DNA of 64,000 bases from Rudanella lutea DSM 19387 (GTDB lineage: Bacteria > Bacteroidota > Bacteroidia > Cytophagales > Spirosomataceae), in NCBI RefSeq assembly GCF_000383955.1, contig NZ_KB913013.1:4545694-4609693 (forward strand), written 5' to 3'. Under the pieces are notes generated by a model. That model saw nothing but the letters and a program-made list of their open reading frames with translations. It did no database searches and was not told the DNA's origin. A program made the translations under genes and the position numbers. Below, one piece after another: positions 16,774-24,859 of the stretch. The stretch's first letter is position 1, and each line of letters opens with the position of its first letter.

Positions 16774-18087
16774 TTATAGCCCCCGAATCTGCAAAAGGGT
16801 CTGGTTAATAAATACGTTTGAGAGGTTGTTCAGGTACCGGTTTTGCGACGAAAGAGCCTCGTTGAACACGTTGAGATATTGGTCGTAAGCAAACAGGCCT
16901 GAGCGGTATTTGACCAGCGCAATCTGCACATTTTGGGTGCTGAGGTCGTAGTGTTGGCGGTTCAGATCCAGCGAGCGCACGGCCTGATTGTAGCTGTTAC
17001 GGAGGTCATCGGTATCGGTTTGCTGGCGGTTGCGTTCGTAGGCGAGTTCAGCCTCGGCCAGTTTCAGTTGCAGGCGGGTGCGGGTCTGGCTGGCCTTACG
17101 GGCTCCGCCCGCGTAAATAGGCCAGTTGAATTGCAGGCCAGCCACGCCGATGGTAAACCAGCGCTGGTCGAAATTCAGAAAGTTCAGCTTGTCGCGTTGT
17201 GCCTGCTCGGAGTACCGGGCGTAAGCTGCCAGTGTTGGCCAACGTGTCAGCTGCTCGCGTTCCAACTGCCGCCGGGCCAGCTCAACGCGGGCCTGCCGCA
17301 GCGCGATTTGCGGGCGTTGCAGCGAGCCGGGCCCGGTTGCCGCTACGGGCGTCGACGTGGGCCGGTCGGCCAGGTTTTCGGTCAGAGCGAGGCTGTCGGT
17401 AGGGGCGAGGCCCAATAACAGTTTCAACTGCGCCAGGTTGCGGGTGTAGGCCAGTTCGTTCTGGTACAGTACATCGGCCGTGTTGAGCTGTACCGTTCGG
17501 ATTCGGTTCAGTTCAAGCGGTTCAATTAGCCCCTTGTCGAGTCGGCTTTGGGCAATCTGAACCAGCGTATCGGCTACCGAAAGGTTGCGCCGGGTAAGCC
17601 CAATGGCCGACCGCGTCAGCAGGGCCGCATGGTACAGCCGGGCCGTTTGGGTGGCTACTTCGTCCTGTAAAACTAAGTTCTGATCATCGATCAGGCGCAG
17701 GTTTTGCTCCACAATGCCCAGATCAGCGCGGGCGGCCCGGTTCAGAATAGGCATGTTGATTTCGGCCCCGACGGTCAGGAAAAAAGGAAGCCCAAACCGA
17801 AGCTGCCGGTAGTCGCCCGGCTGGCCCCCCAAAAACTCGGCAGGCACGAGTTGCACAGGCAGGGCATAGTTGTAATCGAAATTGGTGAAGGCGCGGGCCG
17901 AAGGAAGCAGGGCCGCGCGGGCTGTCGTTTGCTGGAGGTCCTGCACGACCCGATTCTGGCGGGCGTTGACCAGTTCAGGGTTATTTCGGCGGGCCAGGTC
18001 GAGCGCTTCCTGTACCGTTGAGACTACGGTCTGGGCCCGTACGGGCTGGGTCGCCAAAAGGATAAAGAGGTAAAGCAACCGATGCAT
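16774..18087 (-). CDS. TolC-family outer membrane efflux protein
   Basis: A 437-residue outer-membrane channel of the TolC/OEP family. The ATG at 18087 gives a clean signal peptide (MHRLLYLFILLATQPVRAQ); an earlier frame opening at 18114 adds nine charged residues and is less likely. Two OEP repeats are visible (about 25-210 and 225-430), each a long amphipathic helical pair around short strands such as FFLTVGAEINMPI and TIGVAGLQFNWPIYAGG. It is the first gene of the efflux operon; expression of the whole operon down to the LytTR regulator probably starts in the upstream gap. Confidence 0.92.
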   Translation of the reverse strand: MHRLLYLFILLATQPVRAQTVVSTVQEALDLARRNNPELVNARQNRVVQDLQQTTARAALLPSARAFTNFDYNYALPVQLVPAEFLGGQPGDYRQLRFGLPFFLTVGAEINMPILNRAARADLGIVEQNLRLIDDQNLVLQDEVATQTARLYHAALLTRSAIGLTRRNLSVADTLVQIAQSRLDKGLIEPLELNRIRTVQLNTADVLYQNELAYTRNLAQLKLLLGLAPTDSLALTENLADRPTSTPVAATGPGSLQRPQIALRQARVELARRQLEREQLTRWPTLAAYARYSEQAQRDKLNFLNFDQRWFTIGVAGLQFNWPIYAGGARKASQTRTRLQLKLAEAELAYERNRQQTDTDDLRNSYNQAVRSLDLNRQHYDLSTQNVQIALVKYRSGLFAYDQYLNVFNEALSSQNRYLNNLSNVFINQTLLQIRGL

Positions 18088-18195
18088 AAAGGTGGTTTTA
18101 CGTGTCGGTGCCAAAGGAATAGCTTATGGAGTAATCTGTCCATGACTTTTATCGTGAAGCGGCATAATTTTGATACGAAACCGACTGTCCGACAA

Positions 18196-18222
18196 CGAAA
18201 AAGCCGGGACGTAAGCCCCGGC
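18196..18222 (-). terminator. Terminator downstream of csbD-like gene
   Basis: GCCGGG/CCCGGC stem (18203-18222) followed on the minus strand by TTTTT. It is placed to stop leftward transcription from the CsbD-like gene before the TolC operon. Confidence 0.7.
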
Positions 18223-18240
18223 TCAAGTTGCTTAGATGAA

Positions 18241-18302
18241 AGACGTTGGATTGAAGACTGCTATAAAAAAGTCTATTGTCTTCTGTCTAGTGTCTTTTGT
18301 CT
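18241..18302. repeat. Word repeat GTCTTCT/GTCTATT
   Basis: The right half reiterates GTCTATTGTCTTCTGTCTAGTGTC. The left half (AGACGTTGGATTGAAGACT) is a partial inverse, so a weak hairpin is possible. It lies between the CsbD stop and the terminator. Confidence 0.55.
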
Positions 18303-18308
18303 AAATTC

Positions 18309-18494
18309 TTATAAATCCGCAACTGCTTTGTGGATTTCGTCTTTGGTTTTACCCGTTTTCTGCTGGAGTCGGCCCCACATTTCGTCTTCTTTGCCTTCGG
18401 CATAGGTGAGATCGTCATCGGTCAAATCGCCATAGGCTTGTTTGATTTTTCCTTTCAGCTCGTTCCAGCCACCTTTGAGTGTTGTCTCATTCAT
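18309..18494 (-). CDS. CsbD-family stress protein
   Basis: A 61-residue hydrophilic protein with the CsbD pattern: N-terminal [20 protein letters not shown], then a helix [18 protein letters not shown]. The family is widely induced in general stress, but its molecular role is unknown. It is a single gene with its own terminator. Confidence 0.93.
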   Translation of the reverse strand: MNETTLKGGWNELKGKIKQAYGDLTDDDLTYAEGKEDEMWGRLQQKTGKTKDEIHKAVADL

Positions 18495-18655
18495 GATTGT
18501 AAATGGTTAACGTTGAATACGCGTACCTCGTCGTGAGGCACACCTATAAAAGTATATTGTTTCAAAAAAGTTGGATAATGTGAGGAAACGGGCGGGCCAA
18601 ACATTAAACACTATAGCGAGTTGGTAGAATATTAACCAAGCTCAACGTAGACCTT

Positions 18656-19381
18656 ATGGCTCAGGCTCACCCACAGACCGTGTTGCAAAACACGCTGCAA
18701 GCATTTTCGCAAACGGAAGACAACGAAGTGCCCGCCAACGGCACCGATCTGGTGAAAGAATGGATGTCGGTGTTGAAACATACCGATGGCACCGAGGCTA
18801 TTCACGCCAAACTCACCGACCTGTACGACGAATTACTCAATCCCTCGCCCGACCCGCAACGGGTAAAAGAGTGCATTAACACCTTAGCCGGGCAGATGCA
18901 GGCCATGGCTCGCGCCACCGAATCGGAAACGGCTGAGCAGGTGGCGCAACTGGCCGACACACTCCGGGCGTTTGCCACCGATCTGGGTCGTATCAACGAC
19001 GATGACCAACTGGCTCAAAATGAGCCTGACCCGACCCCCGTGTACGCTAACCCCGGCGACCATTTGCAGGTGTTGCTCACCAGCACGCAGGAGACCCTGG
19101 CGGGTGGGCTGTCGGCCGTAACACCCGAGCAGGGCGTATCGATGTTGCAGGAATGGATGAGCGTGGTGCAGGCTGAGCCGAGTGCGCAGTGGCTCGAAGC
19201 ACCCCTCCGCGAACTAACCGACGCGCTGGCCAAGGGCGATATGCGCAGCACCGAACGCCTGATGCGTGAACTGGCCGGCACGGCTCAGGAATACGCGAAC
19301 AACAATGATAATGGCCCTTTCACCACCGGCCTCACCAATCTGGCTACGGCCCTGATTCAGTTCGCCGGGCCGCTGAGTTAG
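18656..19381 (+). CDS. Hypothetical helical protein with an internal duplication
   Basis: A 241-residue soluble acidic protein of unknown function, without signal peptide or membrane segments. It contains two copies of a module of about 85 residues. Copy 1 (about 28-115) begins GTDLVKEWMSVLKH and copy 2 (about 155-240) begins GVSMLQEWMSVVQA; both continue with a leucine-rich helix, an LAG turn and a final helix. The shared EWMSV motif marks the repeat. The two copies are joined by a proline-rich linker. The gene faces the M1 aminopeptidase and shares a polypurine inverted repeat with it at the 3' end. Confidence 0.85.
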   Translation: MAQAHPQTVLQNTLQAFSQTEDNEVPANGTDLVKEWMSVLKHTDGTEAIHAKLTDLYDELLNPSPDPQRVKECINTLAGQMQAMARATESETAEQVAQLADTLRAFATDLGRINDDDQLAQNEPDPTPVYANPGDHLQVLLTSTQETLAGGLSAVTPEQGVSMLQEWMSVVQAEPSAQWLEAPLRELTDALAKGDMRSTERLMRELAGTAQEYANNNDNGPFTTGLTNLATALIQFAGPLS

Positions 19382-19487
19382 GGGGAAAGGGGGAAAAGGG
19401 AGGAAAGGGAGAAGGGGAGAAGGGGACACTACGCTTGCGTCCCTTCTCCTTTCTCCCTTCTCCCTTTCCTCCTTTTTTCATTCCCCC
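19381..19487. repeat. Polypurine/polypyrimidine inverted repeat between convergent genes
   Basis: The left arm (19381-19428) reiterates GGGGAAA/GGAGAAA; the right arm (19440-19487) is its inverse. It begins at the stop of the plus-strand gene and covers the last three codons and stop of the M1 aminopeptidase. It can act as a bidirectional terminator. Confidence 0.82.
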
Positions 19488-22039
19488 ATCTGCTTATAAA
19501 TGGCCCGGAGTTGGGGGTCTTTTTCGGCGGTACGGATGTCGGCCCGGAGTTGCGACACACCCGGCAAATCGAGAAGGAGGCCCAGTGCCTGATACGCCCC
19601 AAACCGGGCGTACGGGCTGGCATCGTTGCGGGCAATGGCCTCCAGCGTGGGCAGGGATTTCTTCTGAATCGACTGGCTCGACAACAACAGGTATTTGCCG
19701 AAGGCCAGCAAAAACTCGTACCGCTCCGTCGGGCGAATCTTGCCAATCGACTGCGTAAACCAGTCGTACCGGCGCGGGTCGGCGGCTTCGGCGTAGTAAT
19801 CGGCTACGGCAGCCAGTACCGAGCCGTTCCGTTCGTTGGCAAACTGAGCCACAATCGCGTCGGCATCGGCCGGTTTGCCTTTCAGGTAGCTCACCAGAGC
19901 CACAGACACCACCGTGTACGACGAATCGGCGAGGGCCTGCCTGAACACCACACTGTTGGCCGGGTTACGCAGGGTCGAGAGGGTAGCGAGTGCCTCGGTC
20001 CGCACGGCTGATTTGGGGTCGCGGCTCGCTAACTGACGCAGGCGACTCTCCACTACTGACACGGCATCGCCGGTGTAATTGGCTAATCCACTGACGGCCA
20101 TCTGCCTGATTTTCCAGAACGGATCATCGAGGGCTTTTATGAGCGCCTGTACAACATCCGTATGAGTGAGGGCACCCGGTTCGAGGAGCCGGGTCAGGCT
20201 CTCGACCCGCGCCCGAAACGTATCGGCATGTGTGTACTGAAAAAGCCACTCGGCCCGCGACCGCGTATGCTCAACCGTACCCACGAGCCGGTAGTCGGCG
20301 TCGAACAAAACCAATTCAGGTTGTTCGGCAACGGGTAGGATAATGGTTTGCTCGGTCTGGTTAAGCCACGCTTCGTAGCGGGTGCGCTTGCCTTTCACCC
20401 AAACATCAATCAGCACCGGCACCCGGTAGGCCGACACAAAGCCGGGAATGCTCAGGCTGTCTTGCCGCTGCCGAACCTGCAACGTAAGCCGGCCGGGTGT
20501 GTACTGCTGCTCTACCCGCACTACGGCATGACCCGGCGCCAGAAACCACTGCTCAAAAAACCAGTTGAGGTCTTGCCCGGTCACGGCTTCAAAGGCTTCG
20601 CGGAGGTCGGCCACCTCGGCCGTGCCGAAGCGGTGCGCGTTCAGATACCGTTTTAGGGACGCGAAAAAAGCCTCGTCGCCCACTACCTTATGGAGCAGAT
20701 GCAGCACAAGCCCTCCTTTCTGGTACGAGTGGGCGTCGAACATATCTTCCCGGTCGGCATGGCGGTAGCGGATGAGGGGTTCCTGCTTGGTTTCGGCTTC
20801 CGACAGGTACTGGAATAAATCGGACTGCCGGTGCAGCTCAGCCTCGTCGGGGCCTTTGGCGTGTTCGAACCAGAGGTACTCGGCGTAGGTCGCAAAGGCT
20901 TCGTTGAGGGGCAGGTTGGCCCACGATTCGCAGGTGACCAGATCACCAAACCAGTGGTGCGCCAGTTCGTGCGCGATCACGGCATCCGAGTTTTCATCGA
21001 CCATCTGCCGGGCGTCCATCTGTACTGCTTCGTTATGTACGGTGGCGGTGGTGTTTTCCATGGCCCCGCTCACAAAATCGCGCACCACCATCTGACTGTA
21101 CTTATGCCATACGTACGGTACGCCAAACGCTTGTTCAAAGAAGCGGATCATGGCCGGGGTACGGCCAAAAATCTGTCGGGCGTTTTTCTCGTAGGCCGGT
21201 TCTACGTAATAGCTCACTTCCAGCCCTTTGCGGTCGGCAGTAGGGGGGAGGGAATCGCGGACGTAGGCAAACTCGCCCACACCCACCATGGCCAGATAGG
21301 GCGCGTGGGGCAGCGTTTGTACCCAACGGTCGGTGCGGGTGCCGTCGGGGTTGTGGGTTTGTGAAACGAGTCGCCCGTTCGACAGGGTCCGGTAGCGACT
21401 CTCGACCGTCAGCCGGAAATCCTGCGTCATTTTCTCGTTGGGCGTGTCGATTGTCGGAAACCAGCACGAATTAGCCTCGGTTTCGCCCTGCGTCCAGATC
21501 TGACGCGGCACGCCAGCCTGTTTGCCATCGGGGTTGATAAAATACAGCCCCTTATCGTCGGAGGTAGCCCCGGCCGAACCGCGTTCGGTTTTAGGCAGTT
21601 CGTTCGGTCGGGCCGCGTTCGGTCGGGCCGTGTACGTAATTCGAATCGCAAACGGTTCGGCGCGGGTATAGGTTCGAGGCAGTTTCACCCGGAGCACGCG
21701 CCCATCGGTGTACACGTAGGGGAGGGGCGTTGTGGTGGGTTTGGTCCGATTGGTATCAATCAGCGTAACACTGCCGATCAGGAACCCTTTGGCGTCGATG
21801 GCTACCGAGTCCTGCGGATAAAACCACGGTTTGAGCCAGAGTGTAGCGGTGCCCGTTGCCTGTTGCTTCGTCCAGTCGAAACGAAGGTCGAGGTCGGTAT
21901 GGAGCAGGTCGCAGGCTAACGTTCGGCTGGGGTTGTAGGGTCCGAACCGGGTCTGGTAAAAGGCCGAACGGGCTGTATCGGTCTGAGCCGAAACAAGCCA
22001 GGGAGCCAACAGCAGCAGATAGGTGAGAAGTGCGCGCAA
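19478..22039 (-). CDS. M1-family aminopeptidase with HEAT-like C-terminus
   Basis: An 853-residue exported zinc aminopeptidase. The signal peptide ends WLVSAQ. The M1 markers are GAMEN in SGAMENTT (about 325-329), the zinc site HELAH at 357-361 and the third ligand E380 in NEAF. The C-terminal part (about 600-850) consists of alpha-helical HEAT-like repeats, as in PepN/LTA4H-type relatives. An alanine- and proline-rich stretch, ARPNAARPNE near residue 140, is encoded by a short repeated DNA unit also present in the NIPSNAP gene. The final residues MGE lie in the polypurine inverted repeat. It probably trims peptides in the periplasm. Confidence 0.92.
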   Translation of the reverse strand: MRALLTYLLLLAPWLVSAQTDTARSAFYQTRFGPYNPSRTLACDLLHTDLDLRFDWTKQQATGTATLWLKPWFYPQDSVAIDAKGFLIGSVTLIDTNRTKPTTTPLPYVYTDGRVLRVKLPRTYTRAEPFAIRITYTARPNAARPNELPKTERGSAGATSDDKGLYFINPDGKQAGVPRQIWTQGETEANSCWFPTIDTPNEKMTQDFRLTVESRYRTLSNGRLVSQTHNPDGTRTDRWVQTLPHAPYLAMVGVGEFAYVRDSLPPTADRKGLEVSYYVEPAYEKNARQIFGRTPAMIRFFEQAFGVPYVWHKYSQMVVRDFVSGAMENTTATVHNEAVQMDARQMVDENSDAVIAHELAHHWFGDLVTCESWANLPLNEAFATYAEYLWFEHAKGPDEAELHRQSDLFQYLSEAETKQEPLIRYRHADREDMFDAHSYQKGGLVLHLLHKVVGDEAFFASLKRYLNAHRFGTAEVADLREAFEAVTGQDLNWFFEQWFLAPGHAVVRVEQQYTPGRLTLQVRQRQDSLSIPGFVSAYRVPVLIDVWVKGKRTRYEAWLNQTEQTIILPVAEQPELVLFDADYRLVGTVEHTRSRAEWLFQYTHADTFRARVESLTRLLEPGALTHTDVVQALIKALDDPFWKIRQMAVSGLANYTGDAVSVVESRLRQLASRDPKSAVRTEALATLSTLRNPANSVVFRQALADSSYTVVSVALVSYLKGKPADADAIVAQFANERNGSVLAAVADYYAEAADPRRYDWFTQSIGKIRPTERYEFLLAFGKYLLLSSQSIQKKSLPTLEAIARNDASPYARFGAYQALGLLLDLPGVSQLRADIRTAEKDPQLRAIYKQMGE

Positions 22040-22164
22040 GAGGAGATTCGTAAAATAAAGAGTAAAGATAGACCCGGTGTCGGAGAAGTTGGTAAGCGAT
22101 CACATCTTTACCTACTCTACAGCCACAAACGATAAAGTTATAATTTGGGCGTAAATCCCCTTCT

Positions 22165-23022
22165 ATGTTACCCGTATACCAACTTCAGTCGTTCCCCCGG
22201 CACCACCCCGATGCTCCGTTTTACATGACCCGGCTCGAACGGCTGGTGCAGGAAGTACATGGGATTGAGAAGCCCCACGGCCACACGTTTTATCTGGTGA
22301 TGTGGATCAGTCAGGGCAGTGGTACGCATACGATCGACTTCCGAACGTACGAGGTGGCCCCCCGGCAGTTGTATTTTCTGACACCGGGCCAGATTCACAG
22401 TTGGGCCCTCTCGGCCGATGCGCGTGGCTACAACCTGTTTTTTGAGGCCAGTTTTTTCAAGGGTCGGTTTGGTAACCGGCTGCATCAGTACCCCTTTTAC
22501 CACTCGCATCAGCACCAGCCTCTCCTGTCCGATATCCCGGAGTCCGATCTGTTTCAGAACGTGTTCGATTATGCCTTCGACGAGTACGAGGGCGGGCAAC
22601 CGCACCGCCCGGATGTGTTTTTGTCGTTTGTACACATTCTGCTCGAAAAAGCCAGTCGGCTCTACCGGGAGCAGCAACCGGGCGTGGATACCCAACTGTA
22701 CGACAGGCTCCGACAGTACGAAGAATTGCTGGAAAAACAGTTTCTGACCGTTCGTGAAGTGCGTCAGTACGCTGATCAGATGAACCTCTCGCCCAACTAC
22801 CTCAACCATATCTGCCGTCAGATTGTGGGCAAAACGGCCAGTCAGTTGTGGCAGGAACGGCTGCTGATTGAGGCTCAGCGGTTGCTCACCCACACGGCCG
22901 AATCGATCAAGGAAATTGCATTCGGGCTTGGTTTCGACGACCCATCGTACTTTGTGCGATTCTTTCGGAAAATGACCGGTCGCACCCCGGCCGACTTCCG
23001 GGAAGCGGGCGGAGATCGTTGA
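22165..23022 (+). CDS. AraC-family transcriptional regulator
   Basis: A 285-residue regulator with an N-terminal cupin-like sensing domain (about 15-150; HGHTFYLVMWI and PGQIHSWAL) and a C-terminal AraC double helix-turn-helix (about 185-280). The second HTH ends in the family signature IAFGLGFDDPSYFVRFFRK. It is divergent from the M1 aminopeptidase gene across a 125-bp gap and precedes the DUF983 gene. The ligand and targets cannot be told from sequence; the aminopeptidase is the only divergently transcribed neighbour. Confidence 0.92.
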   Translation: MLPVYQLQSFPRHHPDAPFYMTRLERLVQEVHGIEKPHGHTFYLVMWISQGSGTHTIDFRTYEVAPRQLYFLTPGQIHSWALSADARGYNLFFEASFFKGRFGNRLHQYPFYHSHQHQPLLSDIPESDLFQNVFDYAFDEYEGGQPHRPDVFLSFVHILLEKASRLYREQQPGVDTQLYDRLRQYEELLEKQFLTVREVRQYADQMNLSPNYLNHICRQIVGKTASQLWQERLLIEAQRLLTHTAESIKEIAFGLGFDDPSYFVRFFRKMTGRTPADFREAGGDR

Positions 23023-23050
23023 TTTGTACCATAGCGTGTGTGGTTTGTGG

Positions 23051-23081
23051 TTGGGTGGCCAACGGGGTTGCCGTACTTTTG
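23051..23081 (+). promoter_or_regulatory. Promoter of the DUF983 gene
   Basis: TTG (23051-23053), a 20-nt spacer and TACTTTTG (23074-23081), a full match to TAnnTTTG. It lies 62 nt before the ATG at 23144 and argues against the longer frame opening at 23024, which would start upstream of the promoter. Confidence 0.7.
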
Positions 23082-23143
23082 TGGTGCCATTTCACCCGCT
23101 TTTGTCGCGCACGTGCCGACCTGCCGGGTGGGTGGCCTTCGCT

Positions 23144-23512
23144 ATGAGAAACAGCCGATTGTATGCCATATTGTTCAATAAATGTCCCCGTTGTCACGAG
23201 GGTGATTTCTTCGTAAGCAAGAGTGCATTCAGCCGTAATTTCGACAAAATGCACGAGCGTTGTCCGCATTGCCACGAGAACCTCACGCCCGAACCGGGCT
23301 TTTACTGGGGTTCCATGTTTGTGAGTTATGCGTTCTACACCGCTTACGCCCTCATCACGTTCTGGATACTCGTAACGGGCCTGAACCTCGATCTGGATTA
23401 CTACCTTGTTGGGCTTATTCCAACACTTCTGCTGCTAACCCCCTACTTTTTTCGACTGGCGCGCCGTACCTGGCTGGCTATTTTCATTAAGCCCCGGCCC
23501 CACTCGGCCTAA
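23144..23512 (+). CDS. DUF983 membrane protein
   Basis: A 122-residue protein. The N-terminus has two zinc-binding CxxC pairs (KCPRCHEGDFF near residue 13 and RCPHCHENLTPEPGFYWG near 40), followed by two transmembrane helices (about 57-80 and 88-105). This is the DUF983 layout common in Bacteroidota. The role is unknown. The start at 23144 is chosen because a consensus promoter lies just upstream of it. Confidence 0.88.
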   Translation: MRNSRLYAILFNKCPRCHEGDFFVSKSAFSRNFDKMHERCPHCHENLTPEPGFYWGSMFVSYAFYTAYALITFWILVTGLNLDLDYYLVGLIPTLLLLTPYFFRLARRTWLAIFIKPRPHSA

Positions 23513-23537
23513 GGTCTGTCTTGTGAAAGCCAATAAA

Positions 23538-23700
23538 TAACGTGAATTATGGATAACGCAGGTCGCGACTGTCTGATTAACAATTAGTTGCTGACGCAAA
23601 GGCCTTCGACAGGCTCAGGCTGACTGTAGACTTGAGAGCTGCCTGTCAGCCTGAGCCTGTCGAAGGCCTTTGCGTCAGCCATTTTCCATAATTCACGTTA
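23538..23700. repeat. Nested inverted repeat A
   Basis: The outer arms TAACGTGAATTATGGA (23538-23553) and its inverse (23685-23700) enclose a perfect 34-bp inverted repeat: 23591-23624 with 23645-23678, containing GGCCTTCGACAGGCTCAGG. The loop is 20 nt. The inner palindrome resembles the CCTTCGACAGGCTCAGG repeat found dispersed in many bacterial genomes. Confidence 0.85.
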
Positions 23701-23705
23701 AATAA

Positions 23706-23971
23706 CAACATGAGTCATCCCGAATTTTCAACATCTTGATGGTTCAGGCCCAAGTTCCCCAGGATGCCCCGTTAGGGGCCTAATGTCCATAGCTAACGGG
23801 AAAATGATCCAAATAGCCGAGCCCCGAAGGGGCGTAACTCGAATCAAGTTACGCCCCTTCGGGGCTCGGGTTCTCGTGGGAGACGACTTTTCTACCAACA
23901 TTGAGCCCCTAACGGGGCATTGGGTTGGGTCGAGGCCTAGACTACCCTAAAATTCGGGATGACTCATGTTG
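23706..23971. repeat. Nested inverted repeat B, three levels
   Basis: The outer arms are a perfect 23-bp pair (23706-23728 and 23949-23971, containing CATGAGTCATCCCGAATTTT). The middle arms 23765-23785 and 23899-23919 contain GCCCCGTTAGGGGC, with two mismatches. The innermost arms 23817-23839 and 23847-23869 are a perfect 23-bp pair around CCGAGCCCCGAAGGGGCG. With repeat A this fills the gap between the convergent DUF983 and NIPSNAP genes, which contains no gene. Confidence 0.87.
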
Positions 23972-23989
23972 CTGCGTATAGAATCGGAA

Positions 23990-24793
23990 TTACTTCATGG
24001 GCGAGTAATCGGTCGGAACGAGATACAGCGACTCAACTTTGCTCGTGATTGGGCCATCCTTCTCCGAATCGCCTTTCGCCTTTAGCCACTTGGGGTCTTT
24101 CCGGAACGCGTCGAACGAGGCTTTACCGGCGGCTTCTCTCTCGTGGGCTAGGAAATACACGAGCCGGGGTTGCCCGTTGGCATCGGGAGCGGTGGGCTCT
24201 GTTGTCAGAAAGTAAGCCACGTTGGTCATGCCGTGCTTCTTGAAAAGCTTCAGCGTGTGGTTGCGAAACCGGTCGAGCAAGTTGGGCATTTTGCCGGGCG
24301 CGGCTGTGTACGTACGCATCTCAAAGGTCCGTGCGGGCGACTTGGCCTTTACGCTTACCTTGGGCGAGAAGTCGGTTTCTTTCATGAAAATCTGGTCGAC
24401 TTTAGCCACGAGTTTACCTCTGGCTTCGGTTTTGGCGACTACCTCTTTCCAGGCGGGGTCGCTGCCGAAAGCCTTCCACGAAGCATCGCGGGCGGCCTTA
24501 TCGGGGTAGGCCAGAATATACACCAGCTGCTTGTTGGTGGTATCGGTAGGGGTCCAGTAGCCGATATTTTCCATGCCGTGTTTTTCAAACAGCTTGGTGG
24601 TGTACTGCCGAAACCGGTCCACAATTTCGGCGTACTTACCCGGTGTTGGGTAGTAGATCCGAATTTCGTACAGTCGGTCGGAGGGTTTAGCGGTTGGCTC
24701 ACCATTGCGGTCGGGTCGGGCCGCGCTCGGTCGGGCCGTAACCGTCAGAGCAGTAAGTAAAAACAACGCAACGAAAGTGGTAAAACGAAGCAT
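23990..24793 (-). CDS. Exported NIPSNAP-family protein, two domains
   Basis: A 267-residue protein with a signal peptide (residues 1-20) and two tandem NIPSNAP domains, a dimeric alpha/beta-barrel ferredoxin-like fold. Domain 1 (about 40-140) has YEIRIYYPTPGKYAEIVDRF; domain 2 (about 158-262) has FEMRTYTAAPGKMPNLLDRF. Each is followed by a KHGM motif and a GYW or YFL strand. The biochemical role is unknown. Just after the signal peptide the linker ARPSAARPD is encoded by the same short repeated DNA unit seen inside the M1 aminopeptidase gene. The gene follows the large adhesin-like gene by 66 bp on the same strand and could be its operon neighbour. Confidence 0.9.
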   Translation of the reverse strand: MLRFTTFVALFLLTALTVTARPSAARPDRNGEPTAKPSDRLYEIRIYYPTPGKYAEIVDRFRQYTTKLFEKHGMENIGYWTPTDTTNKQLVYILAYPDKAARDASWKAFGSDPAWKEVVAKTEARGKLVAKVDQIFMKETDFSPKVSVKAKSPARTFEMRTYTAAPGKMPNLLDRFRNHTLKLFKKHGMTNVAYFLTTEPTAPDANGQPRLVYFLAHEREAAGKASFDAFRKDPKWLKAKGDSEKDGPITSKVESLYLVPTDYSPMK

Positions 24794-24859
24794 GAGCGGT
24801 AAAATTCTGTTAAAGCGGATGAGCCAAAATCTGCATCGTCCGCAGTGCAGGTGGTGGTT

